From JAICTV01 sp035634055 (GTDB taxonomy: Bacteria; Planctomycetota; Phycisphaerae; Tepidisphaerales; Tepidisphaeraceae), in NCBI GenBank assembly GCA_035634055.1, contig DASQDR010000075.1, positions 1 through 43,884 of the forward strand: a DNA stretch of 43,884 nt. Reading direction: 5' to 3'. The position numbers were made by a program, and so were the translations under genes. The notes under the pieces were generated by a model. The model ran no database searches and was not told where the DNA came from. It worked only from the letters and a program-made list of their open reading frames with translations. This document shows, piece after piece, positions 40,946 to 43,884 of the stretch; the first letter of the stretch is position 1, and each line of letters opens with the position of its first letter.

Positions 40946-41875
40946 ATGAAGCTTCAACTCGCCATCGCCGCCGCCGCCGCCCTCACCCTGGGTGCGTTCG
41001 CCGCCCCGGCGTCGGCCGACATCACCGGCAAGGTCAACCTCGACGGCAAGGCGCCGGAGATGAAGGAGATCGACATGGCCGGCGTGAAGGAGTGCGCCAG
41101 CCAGCACGCCGACCCGGTCCACGAGCAGACGGTCGTGGCCGACGACAAGGGCAACCTCGCCAACGTGATCGTGGCCATCAAGAAGGAAGAGGGCAAGGAG
41201 CTGCCGTCGGAGACGCCGACCGAACCTGCCACCCTCGACCAGGTCGGCTGCATGTACACTCCCCACGCGCTGGGCATCATGTCCGGGCAGGAGTTCGTGG
41301 TGAAGAACTCCGATCCGTTCCTGCACAACGTGCACGCCCTGAGCACCGTAAACCCCCCGTTCAACTTCGGCCAGCCGAACAAGGACGACGGCAAGAAGGT
41401 GGAGAGCCCCAAGGCGGCGGAATACTTCCGCGTGAAGTGCGACGTGCACCCGTGGATGAGCGCGTACATCGGCGTGTTCGAGCACCCGTTCTTCGCCGTC
41501 ACCAAGGAAGATGGCACGTTCAAGATTCCCTCCAAGGGCCTGCCTGACGGCGAGTACACGATGACCTTCTGGCACGAGAAGCTCGCCAGCGAGACGCCGG
41601 CCGAGGCGAAGGTCACCGTGAAGGATGGCAAGGGCGAGGTGAATCACACCTTCAAGGCCGAGGCCGCGATGGCCGCCCCCGCCGACCTGAAGGAACTGGT
41701 GCTGGCGTCGACCAGCGGCGACAAGAAGGAAGGGTGCGCCACCGGCGGCGCCTGCTGCCAGACCGGCAACGTCGCCCGCAAGGACGCCCCCGCTGACGCG
41801 AAGAAGGACGCCCCGGCGGAAGCGAAGAAGGACGCCCCGACCACCGCCCCGACCAAGACCGCCGACGCCAAGTAG
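40946..41875 (+). CDS. Exported cupredoxin-like protein, paralogue of the giant cytochrome's C-terminal domain
   Basis: A 309-residue protein with a signal peptide (about 1-28, AAPASA before D). Residues about 30-235 align along their length with the last 210 residues of the upstream cytochrome: ITGKVNLDGKAPEMKEIDMAG, QVGCMYTPHALG, VKNSDPFLHNVHALST, VKCDVHPWMSAY, HPFF...GTFKIP, TFWHEKL. Candidate copper ligands are His127/His130, Cys165, His168 and Met171. The tail adds CATGGACC (Cys264, 270, 271) and three KKDAPA-type repeats. This domain type is widespread in bacteria but uncharacterised to my knowledge; an electron-carrier role beside coxB is inference. ATG 40946 follows GGAG by 7 nt. Confidence 0.85.
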   Translation: MKLQLAIAAAAALTLGAFAAPASADITGKVNLDGKAPEMKEIDMAGVKECASQHADPVHEQTVVADDKGNLANVIVAIKKEEGKELPSETPTEPATLDQVGCMYTPHALGIMSGQEFVVKNSDPFLHNVHALSTVNPPFNFGQPNKDDGKKVESPKAAEYFRVKCDVHPWMSAYIGVFEHPFFAVTKEDGTFKIPSKGLPDGEYTMTFWHEKLASETPAEAKVTVKDGKGEVNHTFKAEAAMAAPADLKELVLASTSGDKKEGCATGGACCQTGNVARKDAPADAKKDAPAEAKKDAPTTAPTKTADAK

Positions 41876-41892
41876 CTTCAGAAGCACGAAAT

Positions 41893-42019
41893 CAGAAGCA
41901 CGAAGCACGGGACAAATCAGAAGGCGGAAAAGGTAGAAATGTCCGAACGCGGCGCGCCGTGCCGTTTCGGGCATTTCTCTTTTCTGTCATTCCGGTTTGT
42001 CTCGGGTTTCGTGCTTCTG
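41893..42019. repeat. Intergenic inverted repeat F (CAGAAGCACGAA type), about 54-nt arms
   Basis: Left arm 41893-41947, right arm 41966-42019, loop 18 nt rich in GC. CAGAAGCACGAA at the outer end and GAAATG(T/C)CCGAA at the inner end are matched exactly or nearly so; overall about 80%. It begins 18 nt after the cupredoxin-like gene's stop and would form a very long mRNA hairpin before coxB. It shares CGAAATCAGAA (41887-41897) with repeat B. Confidence 0.8.
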
Positions 42020-42152
42020 CATTTAGTATTTCCCCACGTGGTCTTTCTTGACCTTCGGCCGGCACTTGCGGACGATGGGCGCTGAAGAGTTCACGTCGCG
42101 CGTCCCTGCCGCCGCGGCCCCGGCGGTGGCGGCGGCAAACGGAGGCTTGTCG

Positions 42153-43442
42153 GTGATCCAACTGATCTCGCTCCGACGGGTACGCCCGCTGGTGGCGTTG
42201 GTATCGAGCGCGGGCGCCGTGCTCCTGGGCGTTGCGTCGCCGGCGGCGGCGGCGGACCTGCTCCCGGGGTGGGGCACCTGGTGGCTCCCGCCCGACCGCT
42301 CCACCCACGGCGCGGGGATCGACTCGCTCTTCCTGGTCACCTTCTGGATCACGATGGTGACGTTCGTCGCCGTCGAGGTCTGCCTGGTCGTCTTCCTCAT
42401 CAAGTACCGCAGCCGCCCCGGCCGCCCCAAGGCCCACTACACCCATGGCAACACGCGGCTCGAGATGGCATGGACGCTCGCCCCCGCGCTGATCCTGGCG
42501 GGGCTGGCGGTGGCGAACAAGGGCGTCTGGGACCGTCTGCGCTTCAACCCCGAGGCGTCGCGCGCCGACAAGGCGACCATCCTCGTCATCGGGCAGCAGT
42601 TCAAGTGGAACGTCATCTATCCCGGCAAGGACGGCAAGCTCGGGCGCTACATGCTGTTCCCCAAGCCGAGCGACGCGCGCTGGCCCGGAGGGGTGACGTT
42701 CGCGGGGGTGAAGGGCCCGGCCGAGCTGAAATATGCCGATGCCGTCGCCGCCATCAACAAGTACGCGGAGCTGGAGAACCCCCTTGGCAAGGACTTCGAC
42801 GACCCCGACGGCAAGGACGACGACTGGAGCAAGACGCCCGGCCGCGAGCTGGTGATCCCCGCCGACCGCCCAACCGAGGTGCAGCTCACCAGCAAGGACG
42901 TGATCCACAGCTTCTTCCTCCCGAACCACCGCGTGAAGCTGGACGCCGTCCCGGGCATGCGCGGCAAGATCGTCTTCACCGCCACCATGACCAGCAAGCA
43001 ACGCGAGGAGCTGTCGCGCAAGACGTACAAGATCGACGAGCTGGCCAAGCTCTACGAGGCGACGATCGCGCCGGACCTGAGCGTGGTCATCACGAAAGAG
43101 ACCCCGGGCGCGGTGAAGGCGCCGGGCGCGCGGGAGGATTACCTCTACGCTGTCGATCCCAAGGCGGCGCGGCCGGTCACCATCGTCCGCAACGGGCGCG
43201 GGCTGACCAAGGAGAACGTCGCCAAGCTGAAGGCGGCCGGCATCACCGAGGTGACGGCGTACGAGCCGGGGTACTGGGATATCGTCTGCGAAGAACTCTG
43301 CGGGCTCGGCCACTACACGATGCAGGGCCGGCTCGTGGTGCTGAGTTCCGACGAGTACAACAAGCAGTTCGAGGGCGGCCGCAGCCTGAACGGCACGCCC
43401 GCGGCGACGCAGCCGACGAACCTGGCGTCGGCGACGAAGTAG
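42153..43442 (+). CDS. coxB: Cytochrome c oxidase subunit II (CuA), with insertion
   Basis: A 429-residue subunit II. GTG 42153 is chosen because GGAGG lies 7 nt upstream and a classical signal peptide (1-33, ASPAAAADLL) follows; an ATG at 42075 is possible. Two helices follow (about 47-78 and 100-120). The CuA domain has QQFKWNVIYPG, ELENPLGKDFDDPDGKDD, VIHSFFLPNHRVKLDAVPGM with His252, and CEELCGLGHYTM with Cys379, Cys383, His387 and Met390. His252 and Cys379 are 127 residues apart, against about 35 in Paracoccus CoxB. The extra 90 or so residues sit after GMRGKIVFTATMT and include LTKENVAKLKAAGITEVTAYEP. It takes electrons from the cytochrome or copper donor. Confidence 0.93.
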   Translation: MIQLISLRRVRPLVALVSSAGAVLLGVASPAAAADLLPGWGTWWLPPDRSTHGAGIDSLFLVTFWITMVTFVAVEVCLVVFLIKYRSRPGRPKAHYTHGNTRLEMAWTLAPALILAGLAVANKGVWDRLRFNPEASRADKATILVIGQQFKWNVIYPGKDGKLGRYMLFPKPSDARWPGGVTFAGVKGPAELKYADAVAAINKYAELENPLGKDFDDPDGKDDDWSKTPGRELVIPADRPTEVQLTSKDVIHSFFLPNHRVKLDAVPGMRGKIVFTATMTSKQREELSRKTYKIDELAKLYEATIAPDLSVVITKETPGAVKAPGAREDYLYAVDPKAARPVTIVRNGRGLTKENVAKLKAAGITEVTAYEPGYWDIVCEELCGLGHYTMQGRLVVLSSDEYNKQFEGGRSLNGTPAATQPTNLASATK

Positions 43443-43612
43443 CGGGTCGATGCGGTCCCGCCGCCGCCGCCCCCGCGCCGCCGGCTCGTGCGGCAGTGAA
43501 CGACGAAATTACTTGGTGAAGATCAAGAGTCAGTAGGTTCGAACGCCACCCCCGCCGCGCGGGTTAACGTCATCCCGCGGCGCCGGCGGCGGCCCTGGAC
43601 GGAAGCTGCACT

Positions 43613-43884
43613 ATGACCGCAATCCCCTCACCGCTCGCCGGCGTCCACGACCCCGCGCACGGCGCCCACGGCGATCACGCAGCCCACGGACACGAGGAGC
43701 TGGGCTTCATCAAGAAGTACCTCTTCAGCGCCGACCACAAGATCATCGGCATCCAGTTCCTGTTCATGGGGCTGTTCTTCATGGTGATCGGCGGGTTGCT
43801 GGCCATGCTGATCCGCTGGCAGCTCGCCTGGCCGAGCGACCCGGCCCACCCGGTGCCGATCCTGGGCAAGATGATGGGCTGGGC
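43613..43884 (+). CDS. coxA: Cytochrome c oxidase subunit I, N-terminus (partial)
   Basis: The first 90 residues of the heme-copper oxidase catalytic subunit; the gene runs off the right edge. After a His-rich tail (HDPAHGAHGDHAAHGHEE, 11-28) comes the conserved YLFSADHKIIGIQFLFMGLFFMVIGGLLAMLIRWQLAWP, i.e. the region before and including helix I of subunit I. The catalytic heme and CuB ligands lie outside the window. ATG 43613 has a weak site (GGACGGAA). It follows coxB by 170 bp on the same strand. An A-type caa3-like oxidase is expected because subunit II is a CuA protein, but the heme type cannot be read here. Confidence 0.93.
   Translation, partial: MTAIPSPLAGVHDPAHGAHGDHAAHGHEELGFIKKYLFSADHKIIGIQFLFMGLFFMVIGGLLAMLIRWQLAWPSDPAHPVPILGKMMGW

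Noticed and set aside
1..43884. CRISPR array, integrase, transposase or phage genes
   Set aside because: The only regular repeats are the inverted intergenic elements and CGTCGCTC x3. There are no 24-40 nt direct repeats with spacers and no transposase or integrase motif in any credible frame.

Overview
This is about 44 kb of very GC-rich bacterial chromosome. The gene set suggests a Planctomycetota member, most likely of the Phycisphaerae/Tepidisphaerales type. Pointers are a PEP-CTERM metalloprotease, a prepilin-like protein with a DG(H) C-terminus, long Ala/Pro/Gly-rich linkers inside proteins, very large multi-heme cytochromes next to cytochrome oxidase genes, and tiny 'PFxPF' proteins. 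This assignment is inference from content; there is no rRNA or other phylogenetic marker in the window. I see no insertion sequence, CRISPR array, phage gene, tRNA or rRNA.

Layout. 1-2859 (minus): pyruvate dehydrogenase operon pdhA, two tiny paralogous genes (one probably frameshifted), pdhB and the start of the E2 gene, behind a promoter at about 2990. 3019-4191 (minus): PEP-CTERM zinc protease. 4356-6623 (plus): membrane protein with TPR repeats. 6835-12239 (minus): DUF2203 protein with a palindromic operator in its promoter, topoisomerase IB coupled to an SDR, an MRJP/yellow-like lipoprotein, and a stress-type SDR. 12483-14995 (plus): a glycoside hydrolase family 2 enzyme and a small unknown gene. 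15637-20500 (minus): transglutaminase-like exported protein, GT9 glycosyltransferase, mnmA, and a lone BlaI-type repressor. 20738-23578 (plus): leuA with a leader peptide and attenuator, then a formate/nitrite-type channel. 23828-33470 (minus): endonuclease IV, a chimeric exported protein, mnmE, yidC, a phosphoesterase, a LutA-like Fe-S protein and a TPR lipoprotein. 33658-43884 (plus): a respiratory cluster with a 2262-residue octaheme cytochrome fused to a cupredoxin-like domain, a free cupredoxin-like paralogue, coxB and the start of coxA.

How genes work together. The right end looks like the electron-delivery side of an aa3/caa3-type oxidase. A membrane-anchored cytochrome chain ends in a putative copper domain, a second copper protein follows, and then come the CuA and heme-copper subunits. 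The left end feeds acetyl-CoA into metabolism. leuA appears to be controlled by classical leucine attenuation: promoter, Leu-rich 23-codon peptide with 7 Leu codons, and mutually exclusive 1:2, 2:3 and 3:4 pairings ending in an intrinsic terminator.

The signal not explained by genes is a set of at least six long imperfect inverted repeats (arms about 15-75 nt) that fill intergenic gaps. Each is built from short reiterated oligonucleotides. At least two pairs share sequence across the window.
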